Positions 30,538-39,530 of a stretch of DNA of 64,000 bases are shown here, piece by piece; position 1 is the stretch's first letter; each line of letters begins with the position of its first letter. Source of the stretch: Brevibacillus brevis. GTDB taxonomy: Bacteria > Bacillota > Bacilli > Brevibacillales > Brevibacillaceae. A program made the translations under genes and the position numbers. Below the pieces are notes generated by a model, which was given only the letters and a program-made list of their open reading frames with translations, was not told the origin of the DNA and searched no databases. The DNA lies in assembly GCF_900637055.1 (NCBI RefSeq), contig NZ_LR134338.1, positions 3,234,001 through 3,298,000 of the forward strand, written 5' to 3'.

Positions 30538-32070
30538 TTATTTTATTTTCGTGAGACCGTCGGAAGTTAGTTCATAAACAGCTGTTGCGACTTCATGTAA
30601 ATACCGTCGATCATGCGAAATACTGATAATCACACCGTCAAAAGCCGTTAAGGCGCGGCACAGAACAGGAGTCGTCAAAGGACTGAAGTTTCGGGTCGGT
30701 TCATCCAGTATCAATATTTCGCACTGCTCCAAAATCATTTTTAACAGGAGTAATTTCGCTTTCTGTCCTCCAGATAATTTTTGAATCGGTTGATGCATCT
30801 CCTCTTTTGTAAATTTCATACTGCCTAAATGGGTATACGCTTTTGTAATCGCATCTTTATTCCCCGTTGTTTCCGAGAATTCAATCGGTGTTTGGGTTGA
30901 ATCCAGTTGGTCCTCATAGTTTTGTGGCATGTATCCGATCTTTAATGAAGAGTGCTGAACTAGCTCATCCATGATCTTTTTCAGCAAGGTCGTTTTTCCG
31001 ATCCCATTTTCCCCAATAATCGCGATTTTTTCTGGCCCCTTGATCGATAAATGAATCTGTTTCGATAGCTGTTTGTTCGCTATTTGCAGTACTTCCAATG
31101 AATAGTCGAGGATTTGTTTACTACCGGGGACATGTACCGCTGAATCAAATCGGAATTCGCTCGCTTCTTCCACACTCGGGACCTCTAGAAACGATTCCGA
31201 CGCTTTCTCCATTCGCTCTCTTTGATTTTTCAAAGACTTGATTTTCTTTTGCAGTCGCGGATCTGACCGTACGTTTCGATGCTGATGCTCCGCCTTATTC
31301 CAAATGTCATGCCATTTCTCCATTTGCTTTCTATGATCAGAAGCTTGCTTTTTGGCTATCTGTTCTTGTTTGCTCAAGCCGTTCTCCCGATTGGCGAGGT
31401 AAATCTCATATGGTTCTCTTGAAAACGTATGTTTGGGTACTTGTTTGCGCTTCGTCAGTTCCATATGAAGGATACTGTTTGCTGTATTTGCAATAAAAGT
31501 TTCGTCATGCGATACATAGAGGACAGGAATATCCGTCTGTTGAATAAATTCTTCCAGCCGCTCCATTGATTGAATATCCAAATCATTCGTGGGTTCGTCC
31601 AGTAATAGAACATCAGGCTTCTGCGCCAGTAGACTTAAAAAACGGTATTTGAAACGCTCACCACCAGACAGAACACCCATTTTTTTATCTGAATCCAATA
31701 CATGAATGTCGAAATCATCCATCGCTCTCACCAGTTCTTTGCTCCATTGATTTTCAGCAAAAAAGTCGGCGATGGTCATTTGTCTTTCTTCGTCCGATAG
31801 CTCCTGGGAAAGAAAACCCATGGAACATTCGTTTCTCAATACTTTCCCTTCAAATGTACAATACTCGGCAATCATTTGTTCCGCGTAAATGAATTTTAAT
31901 AAGCTGCTTTTTCCATTTCCCTCTTCCCCGATGATGGCAATCTTGTCGCCGAGTTGCAGGGTCAGATGCAAATTTTCAATGAGAGTCCTGTCGTCTTTTT
32001 TGGTGGTAATCGTGATATTGTGCAGTTCAACCATTTGGATTCCCCATTTCGTTTTTCTGTTTCTCGTCAT
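30538..32070 (-). CDS. ABC-F protein, antibiotic-resistance type (ribosome protection)
   Basis: A 510-residue soluble protein with two ABC domains and no membrane segment. Domain 1 has Walker A GEEGNGKSS, signature LSGGE and Walker B VLLLDEPTNDLD. Domain 2 has GENGIGKTT, LSGGQ and ILILDEPTRNFSPLT; the NFSPLT variant is typical of Vga/Lsa/Vml-like resistance ABC-Fs. The linker between them (about 215-300) is rich in K, R, Q and E and probably reaches the ribosomal P site. The first ATG lies directly after a four-codon ORF (TAA-ATG junction); a second ATG 12 codons later (MVELHNITI) is also possible. The upstream leader peptide and attenuator indicate induction by a ribosome-targeting drug. The drug spectrum cannot be read from sequence. 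Confidence 0.88.
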   Translation of the reverse strand: MTRNRKTKWGIQMVELHNITITTKKDDRTLIENLHLTLQLGDKIAIIGEEGNGKSSLLKFIYAEQMIAEYCTFEGKVLRNECSMGFLSQELSDEERQMTIADFFAENQWSKELVRAMDDFDIHVLDSDKKMGVLSGGERFKYRFLSLLAQKPDVLLLDEPTNDLDIQSMERLEEFIQQTDIPVLYVSHDETFIANTANSILHMELTKRKQVPKHTFSREPYEIYLANRENGLSKQEQIAKKQASDHRKQMEKWHDIWNKAEHQHRNVRSDPRLQKKIKSLKNQRERMEKASESFLEVPSVEEASEFRFDSAVHVPGSKQILDYSLEVLQIANKQLSKQIHLSIKGPEKIAIIGENGIGKTTLLKKIMDELVQHSSLKIGYMPQNYEDQLDSTQTPIEFSETTGNKDAITKAYTHLGSMKFTKEEMHQPIQKLSGGQKAKLLLLKMILEQCEILILDEPTRNFSPLTTPVLCRALTAFDGVIISISHDRRYLHEVATAVYELTSDGLTKIK

Positions 32071-32085
32071 TTACTCTTTGTTCAT
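32071..32085 (-). CDS. Four-codon micro-ORF coupled to the ABC-F gene
   Basis: ATG AAC AAA GAG TAA (MNKE), with AAGGGGGTGAT just upstream, ends immediately before the ATG of the ABC-F gene. The strong ribosome site belongs to this micro-ORF, so the ABC-F gene may be translated by reinitiation. It could also be chance; it is too short for any other test. Confidence 0.4.
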   Translation of the reverse strand: MNKE

Positions 32086-32111
32086 CTGTATCACCCCCTT
32101 TTTTTGACAAC

Positions 32112-32149
32112 AAAAAAAGATGCTTCTGTCCAATAAACAGAAGCATCTT
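32112..32149 (-). terminator. Attenuator terminator in the ABC-F leader
   Basis: AAGATGCTTCTGT and its perfect 13-bp complement (32117-32129 and 32137-32149) followed by a T7 run on the minus strand lie between the leader peptide and the ABC-F gene. This is a strong intrinsic terminator upstream of the gene on the same transcript, the mark of attenuation control. Confidence 0.88.
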
Positions 32150-32240
32150 GCTCTCATACTAGAAAACGCTATATGGAAAATAGCCCATACAGGAATTCAA
32201 GATATAAATTTGCGGGTGAATTTGGCTTCTTGTTTATTTA

Positions 32241-32285
32241 TTATAGGATTGGCTTTTCCAATAAATAAACAATGGCGCAAATCAT
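32241..32285 (-). CDS. 14-residue leader peptide of the ABC-F attenuator
   Basis: MICAIVYLLEKPIL, preceded by ACGGAGGGTGA. The ORF sits inside a perfect 13-bp inverted repeat (TTGTTTATTTATT, 32230-32242 with 32260-32272). The distal arm can also pair with part of the downstream terminator, so a ribosome stalled on this peptide could switch the leader fold, as in vmlR- and erm-type leaders. The mechanism is inference; the peptide, ribosome site and repeat are visible. Confidence 0.65.
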   Translation of the reverse strand: MICAIVYLLEKPIL

Positions 32286-32313
32286 TCACCCTCCGTTTCA
32301 TGTAGTTGCCTTC

Positions 32314-32343
32314 CATATAGCATGGCCTTCTAAATATTGTCAA
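32314..32343 (-). promoter_or_regulatory. Promoter of the ABC-F attenuator transcript
   Basis: TTGACA (32343-32338), an 18-nt spacer and TATATG (32319-32314) on the minus strand, about 30 nt upstream of the leader peptide. Confidence 0.7.
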
Positions 32344-32348
32344 TGAAG

Positions 32349-33884
32349 CTATTCCACCAAGGCTAGCAATTGTGCAAGCTTGTCTTTGATGGGGGAAGAT
32401 TCCTTTTTTACCGCCTGTGCGAGCTTCTTATTCCCGCCGAACAGGCGATAAATAACGGTTTCCCGATGGTAATCATCCATCGCTGCCAGCTCCGCTATGA
32501 GAGCATCCACCAGTTCTGGACGATCGATAGTCATATTTTTCAAAGGCTTCGCCCCTTCGCCACTGCCAAGCAAAAGAGAGACGAGTACCGGCATAATCTC
32601 TACGGTTACACCGTGCGCCTCCATAAAAGGGATGGCATAATCGTCCTGGGCAGACTGATGCTCGGTGTCGACCAGCTGCATATAGCGACGAACGAGCGGA
32701 AAATAATCACTGCTAGTTAACCCAAGTGCAAATACCGCATAGGTGCCAGGCATGACGGATTTCTCACTAGGCTCTACATCCCCGTACCACGCGAACTCTT
32801 CCATCGCAAGCTCGGCATATTCTGCGATTTTCGGGTATAAGACAGGATAACGCGACGCATTCGCAAAAAACTGATGGAGACCAGACTTCGCCAGCTTTTT
32901 TACTGGCAGGTAGTGCTTTTCGCTGCTCTTCAGCTTGAGCTTGTACCCTTTGGGAAAGCCTTCACGCAAAAGGCCGTTGATAAAATCGATGGCTTCACCA
33001 TAGGCAGCTTCTTCCTCAGATACGATCCGGATGTCGATTGCTTGCAAAACGTCATTGGCGCTTGCTTGAATCAGACTGCTTTTATACTCGTTTTCAAAGC
33101 GGCCGCTGCCCCGTTTTACATAGTCCACAGCTCGCTTGGAGCCCAGCTGAACAGCGAGGTCCAAGAACTTCTTGCGGGTGTCCGGTTCCTTGTTACCTAT
33201 TGCGAGAGCGACGTACAGGAAAAAGTCCAGCTCCTCTGTCTTTGGTTCCTGACGCTCCTGCTCAGGTTTCAAAACCCAATCCATTCCATAGTGCCCGGTA
33301 CGATCGAAAAATTTGACTAAAAAACGCTCATCGGCCCAGCCTCTTAAAGCCAAAGTATAGTGATATGTCCACGAATCACTGCGTTCTTTATTGGAGCGCA
33401 GCTTTTCGCTAAGGCGCTGGATGAGCGGTTCGATTACCTCCTGTTTTTGTTCCATCAGATCGGGATTGACGAGACAATGAGCGAAGAAGAAATCATCTCT
33501 TTCTTTCGGACGTACAGGAAGCTCTGCTTTAATTTTTGTCTCTATAAATTGATCCAGTGCTTGTTTTAGACTCTCGCGTTTTCGCTCGTTTATGAAATGG
33601 TGAGAATGGCATTGCACCGATTGTTTCCACTCGAATTCGAAAACGAGCTCGAAGCGGTAATTAAAAAAGCGAGGACCATAGTCGTTGGAAAGGAAAAGGG
33701 ATTCCATACGTTCACACAGTGCCGGAAAAAACTCTTGCATAAGCATTTCCTCTGTAAGCTCCTCCATGTAAGAACCCGCGTCATATTTGTATGAGTCGTC
33801 GCTCCAACTGAACGGTTCATGGACATCCACGTGGATTTTGCCATTGGCCCAATTAAGTTTTCCTTTTCTCCATGCGACCCTCAA
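32349..33884 (-). CDS. DUF6138-like protein of unknown function, with an amber codon near its apparent original start
   Basis: The open frame codes for 511 residues from a TTG with no good ribosome site. No catalytic motif, signal peptide or membrane helix is evident; the protein is rich in charged and aromatic residues and mostly helical-looking, and I associate it with DUF6138 only tentatively. Upstream the same frame stays coding-like (AAEAFLNEVWTSIQEIYNKE...) back to ATG 34013, which has GAGGAG in front, but its third codon is TAG (34007-34005). The original protein was probably about 554 residues. The gene may be inactive, use a weak internal start, or contain a read error. It follows the SUFU gene by 38 nt and is probably cotranscribed. 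Confidence 0.6.
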   Translation of the reverse strand: MRVAWRKGKLNWANGKIHVDVHEPFSWSDDSYKYDAGSYMEELTEEMLMQEFFPALCERMESLFLSNDYGPRFFNYRFELVFEFEWKQSVQCHSHHFINERKRESLKQALDQFIETKIKAELPVRPKERDDFFFAHCLVNPDLMEQKQEVIEPLIQRLSEKLRSNKERSDSWTYHYTLALRGWADERFLVKFFDRTGHYGMDWVLKPEQERQEPKTEELDFFLYVALAIGNKEPDTRKKFLDLAVQLGSKRAVDYVKRGSGRFENEYKSSLIQASANDVLQAIDIRIVSEEEAAYGEAIDFINGLLREGFPKGYKLKLKSSEKHYLPVKKLAKSGLHQFFANASRYPVLYPKIAEYAELAMEEFAWYGDVEPSEKSVMPGTYAVFALGLTSSDYFPLVRRYMQLVDTEHQSAQDDYAIPFMEAHGVTVEIMPVLVSLLLGSGEGAKPLKNMTIDRPELVDALIAELAAMDDYHRETVIYRLFGGNKKLAQAVKKESSPIKDKLAQLLALVE

Positions 33885-34051
33885 GTAGTCTTTGATCCCC
33901 GCCTGCAGTTGACTCCAGTCTTTGATCTCGTTGATCCGCTGGTTCTCTTTATTGTAAATTTCTTGGATGGAAGTCCATACTTCATTTAGAAATGCTTCTG
34001 CTGCCTAATTCATTGAATGACTCTCCTCCTCGCCAAAACAACGCTACCGTC

Positions 34052-35113
34052 CTAACCGATGACCTTGACGACATTGCCCTCGCTATCAGTAATATTGGTT
34101 TTCACAATGTTTATAGCAATTCCTTTCAGGGAAGGGATCTCAAAGCTGCTTTCCTTTGGAAGCAACTGCTTGGTAAGTGCATTCGTCGTCGCATCATCGA
34201 GAACAAAGCGAATGACGTCCTCTCCAGGAATACATTCAGGCTTGTCTCCTGCCTCAAATACAACGCGGACATCAGGTCCCACCAGGCTCAGGCTTTCCCC
34301 TTTTCGCAGACGTCCACGGAGAATTTTTCCGATAACTTCCGCTTGCTTAGCTCCCAGCCTCAGGGTCGAAGGCGTTTTCTTCAAGAAGCCCTTTTTACCT
34401 GGCTCCCAGCCAAGCTGACTCACAAACAAATAGGCAGTGTTGGAGCCTTCTTGTTCCATTCCTTTTTGAACAGCATCAGAAACTGTAGAGTTGCGCAGGA
34501 GAGAATCCCGCTCGAGATCGGTTATATAGGAAGGCATGTACGGCAAGCCAGATTGGAGTACGCCATGTGTATTCCAAGCCATCATCGCATCGAGTTCATC
34601 ACCTGTGATCCCAACCATTTGCAAGAATTGGACTCGACCATTCGGCGTATCGATTTCGGCAAGCTGCGGGTCCTTGACAAAAGCGAGTGCAGTCAGTTCG
34701 GTATCGGCACCCAAGCATATCGGTCCGTTTGCATCCAAATGATCACCTGCTTGAAACACATTGCCCGTGTTGAATACGTAACGCCCCATATTTTGAAGCA
34801 GATTCAGCGCCCAAGCAGGAGGTTCTTCCTCGTCGTCCTTTCGCGCCAATCGAAACGTCAATTCAAAGCCAAAACCGCTTTCCTCTTCATTCTCGGATTC
34901 CTTTTCATACAGCTCGGTAAATCCATAGGTCACAAAATGCCAATGCGGGTAAGGCTCGTCTGATTTATAGGCGCTTATTCCATCCAATGGATCGTTACCA
35001 CCCAGCGCATACGAGATGAGTGTCCCGTAATGCTTCGGCTCCTGCTCTCCATAAATATTTCTCATCTCCTGATCAATGGCATCCCAGCCCGCTGACATCA
35101 TTTCTTCACTCAT
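34052..35113 (-). CDS. Suppressor-of-fused (SUFU) domain protein
   Basis: A 353-residue protein whose N-terminal half is a SUFU domain: YGTLISYALGGNDPLDGIS, then PHWHFVTYGFTELY and GFGFELTFRLAR, then a tail of unclear fold. Bacterial SUFU-domain proteins commonly act as immunity proteins next to polymorphic toxins. No toxin gene is visible beside it. ATG 35113 (MSEEMMSAGWDAI) has GGGAGG at correct spacing; the 29 extra codons upstream in the open frame are unlikely to be used. It sits between the RNA-repair cassette and the DUF6138-like gene, all on one strand. Confidence 0.8.
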   Translation of the reverse strand: MSEEMMSAGWDAIDQEMRNIYGEQEPKHYGTLISYALGGNDPLDGISAYKSDEPYPHWHFVTYGFTELYEKESENEEESGFGFELTFRLARKDDEEEPPAWALNLLQNMGRYVFNTGNVFQAGDHLDANGPICLGADTELTALAFVKDPQLAEIDTPNGRVQFLQMVGITGDELDAMMAWNTHGVLQSGLPYMPSYITDLERDSLLRNSTVSDAVQKGMEQEGSNTAYLFVSQLGWEPGKKGFLKKTPSTLRLGAKQAEVIGKILRGRLRKGESLSLVGPDVRVVFEAGDKPECIPGEDVIRFVLDDATTNALTKQLLPKESSFEIPSLKGIAINIVKTNITDSEGNVVKVIG

Positions 35114-35236
35114 CGTTCTTGCCTCCCATGTAATGACTGTCTTAACAATAGCCAAAATGAATTTTGGATACTCTATTAGACCGTCAATACCACTTAACAA
35201 ATTACATCGTTCTCATTCCCTTCTATTCAAAAGTCT

Positions 35237-35878
35237 TTAATCGGTTGGTGCTATCCCATTCGGAACGACTGGCTTCGATAACCAATGCTGGTCGGTTTGC
35301 ACATGATTTTTGCGCACAAACTTGGCGACCGATTGTTTAAAATCTTCGTACGGAAACCTCTCCGTTACGCGTACCACGTACCCTTCTTGTTCACCGCCGA
35401 AGACAGATTGTTTGGTGTAGCAACTTTTTACGGTCTCTTCCTTCCAAATCCCCCTGTATAAGACAGGCGCTGTTTCTAAGCCAAGCAATTCGGCCCATTC
35501 GACCGTTTCATCCCACGACAAGCATTCATTGTTTTCATTCCAGATCGAGAAAACGTAGAAATAGCTCGTTAGGTGTTCGTAGTAGATGGAGTGCAGAGCA
35601 TATACATTTTCCCCGCATATTCTCCAGCCTTCCGGGATATGAAACGAAATCGTCCCGTGCAGCATCTTTACCCAATGTCTAGATGCGTGGTCTTTGCTAT
35701 CGAGTGACCTTGCATGGATGTGGTTTCTGTATAGAGTCGTATTCTCTCCATCCAGTTTTTCTGTCACGACTACTTCTTTTCCCTCGAAGTGAGTAACCGA
35801 TCGTAAAATCTTATCATCGTCGGTTCTACTTCTTGACCAGGGTAAATGAAAGGTTCTCGGGTATTTTTTCAACATCAT
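35237..35878 (-). CDS. RNA ligase family protein (short, Rnl-type)
   Basis: A 213-residue nucleotidyltransferase that would seal 3'-OH/5'-phosphate RNA ends with ATP. Motif I is EKLDGEN with Lys41 as the AMP-accepting residue. Motif III/IIIa-like sequence is ICGENVYALHSI, motif IV is EGYVVR (near 168), and motif V is VAKFVRK (near 187). The protein is only the catalytic core, without the C-terminal domain of T4 Rnl1 or Rnl2. The start has AAGGAGGTGA, which overlaps the stop codon of the kinase-HD gene 11 nt upstream, so both are made together. This pairing supports an RNA rather than DNA substrate. Confidence 0.85.
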   Translation of the reverse strand: MMLKKYPRTFHLPWSRSRTDDDKILRSVTHFEGKEVVVTEKLDGENTTLYRNHIHARSLDSKDHASRHWVKMLHGTISFHIPEGWRICGENVYALHSIYYEHLTSYFYVFSIWNENNECLSWDETVEWAELLGLETAPVLYRGIWKEETVKSCYTKQSVFGGEQEGYVVRVTERFPYEDFKQSVAKFVRKNHVQTDQHWLSKPVVPNGIAPTD

Positions 35879-35889
35879 TTTTCACCTCC

Positions 35890-36852
35890 TTATTTGGCAT
35901 AGGCATCTCCTTCCTTGAAAAAGTACAGCTTCCACAGGTACTCCTCGCCCAATAAATGATAAATCTCGGAAATATCTTGCTGTGTCCCGTAGTTAATCTT
36001 CATGTGCATTTGAATCAGATTGACGACTTCGAAGATAAAATCATCTTCGAATCCTAATTCTTTTAAGAAATGGCAAGCAATTTGCGCAGAAACATGCTCA
36101 TGTCCGTAGTAGGAGTAATGGCCTTTCATCGGTTTGTAGGTTTTGCAAAATGGTTTTCCTGTATCGTGAAACAAGGCGACCACTTGCATGAGAAATTTGT
36201 CTTCTTCTGTATAAAAGGCGTTTACATAATCGAAAACATGATACGTATGCTTGCACAAAGGATACTGATGATAAGGGTTTTCCTGATTAAACTGATACAT
36301 CTCACGGAAGATCGGTATGGCATTCAGCCCGTCGAACAGCTCTTCATAGGAGGGTTCATTTTGAAGCAATTGAATAAACTCTTCTTTTTCAATGGCATAA
36401 GGAATTGATTCGTGCAAGAGATGAATGTGATCCCAACCTTCCTTCTTAATGGGAAAATGAAAGTTCTTCCGCATCTTCGCCAAGATGTATTCGTCTACGG
36501 TTCTCTTTCGGGAACGATTGCGCTCCAGGCAAACAGAATAAGGAACATCCAAGTAATAGCATTCCTTTTGAACATCGGGAAATTTGGCAAGGACCTTCAT
36601 TCTTTTCTCTCTGTCGATATTGGTCGCGTCTAAGATGACATTCTTTCCATTTGCCAGCTCTGTTGCAATTTTTGAATAAACCTCAAAAAATACTTGCGCT
36701 GACTTTTTTTGTTTTCGCTCATCACCGAATAAGTTTTGGCGAATTTCATCCGTAGACACGATGGTTGCCCGTTCCTTTTTGGCAATTTCTTGTGCCCACT
36801 TGCTTTTGCCACTGCCCGCAATGCCTGACAGGACGATTAATTTCTTTTTCAC
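35890..36852 (-). CDS. Polynucleotide-kinase-like P-loop domain fused to an HD phosphohydrolase
   Basis: A 320-residue two-domain enzyme. The N-terminal half (1-165) is a P-loop kinase of the T4 Pnkp type: GIAGSGKSK, STDEIRQNLFG (catalytic Asp region), ILDATNID and the lid residues ERNRSRKRTVDEYI. The C-terminal half (about 190-310) is an HD domain: HTYHVFDYVNAF, the HD pair in VALFHDTGKP and GHEHVSAQIA. The likely roles are 5'-OH phosphorylation by the kinase and removal of a 2',3'-cyclic or 3' phosphate by HD, preparing ends for the ligase encoded next. Runella HD-Pnk has the same two domains in reverse order. The GTG start has AAAGGAGGTGA nine bases upstream. Confidence 0.85.
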   Translation of the reverse strand: MKKKLIVLSGIAGSGKSKWAQEIAKKERATIVSTDEIRQNLFGDERKQKKSAQVFFEVYSKIATELANGKNVILDATNIDREKRMKVLAKFPDVQKECYYLDVPYSVCLERNRSRKRTVDEYILAKMRKNFHFPIKKEGWDHIHLLHESIPYAIEKEEFIQLLQNEPSYEELFDGLNAIPIFREMYQFNQENPYHQYPLCKHTYHVFDYVNAFYTEEDKFLMQVVALFHDTGKPFCKTYKPMKGHYSYYGHEHVSAQIACHFLKELGFEDDFIFEVVNLIQMHMKINYGTQQDISEIYHLLGEEYLWKLYFFKEGDAYAK

Positions 36853-36904
36853 TTATATCTCACCTCCTTTCAATAAGAACTAAATTTCGACACGCTTTTC
36901 CAAT

Positions 36905-36910
36905 ATTATA
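36905..36910 (-). promoter_or_regulatory. Candidate -10 element for the RNA-repair cassette
   Basis: TGTG-TATAAT on the minus strand, 50 nt upstream of the kinase-HD start, with a TGn extension but a poor -35. It suggests the cassette has its own promoter separate from the gene at 36962-37780. Confidence 0.45.
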
Positions 36911-36961
36911 CACACATCGCGTATAGATGGCACCCTTCTTTATTCCTAGATTTTCCGTTCT

Positions 36962-37780
36962 TTACAGCCACGGACCAAAGAAGTTCTGGACAGCTTGCTC
37001 CGAATAGCTATCCTCACCGCGCCAATTCACGACAGCGAAAAAGTCGTTCTTCCCGCCACGACCTGGTCTGTCCTTGCTTGGAGCCAAGATCCCAGCGGAT
37101 GCAAGAATTTCCATGAAGACATCCCGTTCGTTCTTGCTAGATGGAAAGACTCCATTAAGGCGCTTCTCCAGTTGACGAGCGGCATCAGTTGGTTCACTGC
37201 TTGCGATGATGTCTAGCACCTGTCGGAAGATTGCAATATCTTCTTCCTGTACCGAAAGATTTTCTTCCTTGCTTACTAGCTCCAAATCAAGCATGAGGTA
37301 CGATAAATAGTTCAGGCGTATACCTCCCCACTTGATTCTTTCGAAATTCAATACATTCAAATCTTCATCCGTATACTGCTCTCTGCTTGCAATATGGTAG
37401 CAGTCGCAAAGATGGCAGTCTCCGTACATAGCGAAATAGGTGCCGTTTTCTGGATTTATATACTTGCCGACGTTGCTTTCGAACGCATGGGCTTTCAATG
37501 GCTCCGTCAAAGCCCAACTAGACAAGACACTGCGCAGGTACACTTTTCGCGTCGAGAGACTGTGCAAAAATGCAGCGGCGACTTGCTCTTTTGTCACTTT
37601 TTCATGCAGGGCAATGATTTTGTCTATGCATTCCTCGTGACTGATCGTCAGCGGGTCAAACATGAGACCTTTGCCTTTTGCGTATTCAAAATCTTCTCCC
37701 GAAAAATCGTACGGAGTACTGTTCCAGCCTTTGCTGCTCCAAAATGTTTTCATTAAGATTTGCTTTGCTTTTTTATCCAT
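36962..37780 (-). CDS. Unrecognised 272-residue protein
   Basis: I do not recognise a family. The protein is soluble, with no signal peptide. A cysteine cluster occurs mid-protein (YGDCHLCDCYHIAS near 130), which could bind metal or form disulfides, and is followed by FERIKWGGIRLNYLSYLMLDLE. ATG 37780 (MDKKAKQILMK) has AAGGAG ten bases upstream; the frame is open 11 codons further. It precedes the kinase-HD gene by 109 nt on the same strand, and a promoter candidate lies in that gap, so cotranscription is uncertain. Confidence 0.65.
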   Translation of the reverse strand: MDKKAKQILMKTFWSSKGWNSTPYDFSGEDFEYAKGKGLMFDPLTISHEECIDKIIALHEKVTKEQVAAAFLHSLSTRKVYLRSVLSSWALTEPLKAHAFESNVGKYINPENGTYFAMYGDCHLCDCYHIASREQYTDEDLNVLNFERIKWGGIRLNYLSYLMLDLELVSKEENLSVQEEDIAIFRQVLDIIASSEPTDAARQLEKRLNGVFPSSKNERDVFMEILASAGILAPSKDRPGRGGKNDFFAVVNWRGEDSYSEQAVQNFFGPWL

Positions 37781-37837
37781 AAAATGATTGCTCCTTTTTT
37801 CTTGTCTTTCCATATTTTAGCGCGAATCTGACGTATG

Positions 37838-37875
37838 AAAAAAGAGTCCAACGCATGAAAGATCATTGGACTCTG
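37838..37875 (-). terminator. Terminator after selO
   Basis: AGAGTCCAATGATC pairs with GCGTTGGACTCT, followed by TTTTTT on the minus strand. Confidence 0.8.
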
Positions 37876-37886
37876 ATTGCGTGCTT

Positions 37887-39362
37887 TCACGTACCGCAAA
37901 ACGTTTGGTAACGACATGCCGATTCCGCTGGTAACGTCGTGTATTCAACCTGTTCAGGAGTGTAAGCATATGGATCAGAAAGGACTGCTAGGAGCCGTTC
38001 CATCACTGTGTAGTCGCCCTCTTTCCATGCTGCTTCCAACGCTTCTTCTACACGATGGTTCCGAGGGATGACTGCCGGATTACTCTTTTTCATCAACTGT
38101 TGCATTGCTGCAGAGTCTTCTGGTTGTCTAGCTAGTCGCGCTTTCCATTGCTCATGCCACTCCTTGAATTCGCTCGTGCCAAACAGAGCGGTATCTTCTA
38201 GTTGATTAAGCGTGAAAGCACGGAATGTATTTGTATAGTCTGCACGATGGTCCTTCATCATGTTGAGCAGACCTTCGATCAACGCTTCGTCTTGTTCCTC
38301 TTCGTTAAACAATCCGAGCTTTGCCCGCATTCCTGTGAGCCAATTGCTGTGATACAGCTTGCTAAATTCGGCAAGGGCGTCTTCGGCTATTTTCACTGCC
38401 TTCGCTTCATTTTCATGAAGCAACGGCAATAAGGATTCCGCAAACCGAGATAAATTCCACACGGCAATGTACGGCTGATTTCCGTAAGCGTAACGGCCCT
38501 GAACGTCAATGGAGCTGAATACAGTTGCGGGATCATACGTGTCCATGAAAGCGCAAGGACCGTAATCAATGGTCTCGCCGCTGATCGCCATGTTGTCGGT
38601 ATTCATGACCCCGTGAATAAAGCCCACGAGTTGCCACTTGGCAATCAACGCAGCCTGGCGCTGGATGACTCCTTTCAGTAGGAGGAGATAGCGATTTTCC
38701 TCTGCTGCGATCTCTGGGAAATGTCGTTGCAACGTGTAATCAGCTAACGCGCGGAGATCTTCTATGGAGCACCATCTTGCCGCGAATTGGAACGTTCCTA
38801 CCCTGATATGACTGGCAGCGACACGCGTCAAAATGGCACCAGGCAGCTCGGTTTCACGATAGATAGACTCGCCGGTTGTCACTACGGCAAGGCTCCGAGT
38901 AGTAGGAATACCGAGTCCATGCATCGCCTCGCTAATGATGTATTCACGCAGCATCGGTCCAAGGGCTGCCCTGCCATCGCCGCCGCGTGAATAAGGCGTT
39001 CTGCCTGAGCCTTTCAATTGGATGTCAAAGCGCTCGCCGGAGGGCGTAATCTGCTCGCCAAGCAGGAGAGCCCTGCCGTCGCCCAGCATGGTAAAATGGC
39101 CAAATTGGTGTCCCGCATATGCCTGAGCGAGAGGCATTGCACCTTCTGGGGTTTTGTTTCCCGCGAGCATGGCTATCACTTCTTCGCTTTGCAGAGCTTC
39201 GACATTCAACCCTAGCGATTTTGCCAAGCGTTCATTGAGAATGGCTAGCTTCGGTGATCGTACAGGAGGTGGATTTAGCCTAGAAAAAAATGATTTTGGC
39301 AGCGTTGTATAGCTGTTATCGAAGTTCCATCCAGGTTCGATTGGTGTTTTTTTGTCTGTCAT
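37887..39362 (-). CDS. selO: Protein adenylyltransferase SelO (YdiU family)
   Basis: A 491-residue pseudokinase-fold enzyme that transfers AMP to protein Ser/Thr/Tyr. Hallmarks are [19 protein letters not shown], the nucleotide-binding [36 protein letters not shown], the metal-binding region HGVMNTDNM and DYGPCAFMD. The C-terminus ([11 protein letters not shown]) ends in a Cys-Gly-Thr rather than selenocysteine. ATG 39362 ([15 protein letters not shown]) follows AAAGGAG at ideal spacing; 22 upstream codons of open frame are probably not translated. It is monocistronic with its own terminator. Confidence 0.93.
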   Translation of the reverse strand: MTDKKTPIEPGWNFDNSYTTLPKSFFSRLNPPPVRSPKLAILNERLAKSLGLNVEALQSEEVIAMLAGNKTPEGAMPLAQAYAGHQFGHFTMLGDGRALLLGEQITPSGERFDIQLKGSGRTPYSRGGDGRAALGPMLREYIISEAMHGLGIPTTRSLAVVTTGESIYRETELPGAILTRVAASHIRVGTFQFAARWCSIEDLRALADYTLQRHFPEIAAEENRYLLLLKGVIQRQAALIAKWQLVGFIHGVMNTDNMAISGETIDYGPCAFMDTYDPATVFSSIDVQGRYAYGNQPYIAVWNLSRFAESLLPLLHENEAKAVKIAEDALAEFSKLYHSNWLTGMRAKLGLFNEEEQDEALIEGLLNMMKDHRADYTNTFRAFTLNQLEDTALFGTSEFKEWHEQWKARLARQPEDSAAMQQLMKKSNPAVIPRNHRVEEALEAAWKEGDYTVMERLLAVLSDPYAYTPEQVEYTTLPAESACRYQTFCGT

Positions 39363-39530
39363 TGTATCTCCTTTATCGATTGGCGTTATTTGAATGGACG
39401 TAACGGTACGCATGATACATTTTGCCAATTTATTATACCCTTTTCATGCAAAATAGGAGCACATTCGCACATTTTTAGCGCACTCCTCGCCGAATATATT
39501 TCATTAATTGGAGGAAAAATACCATTTACA

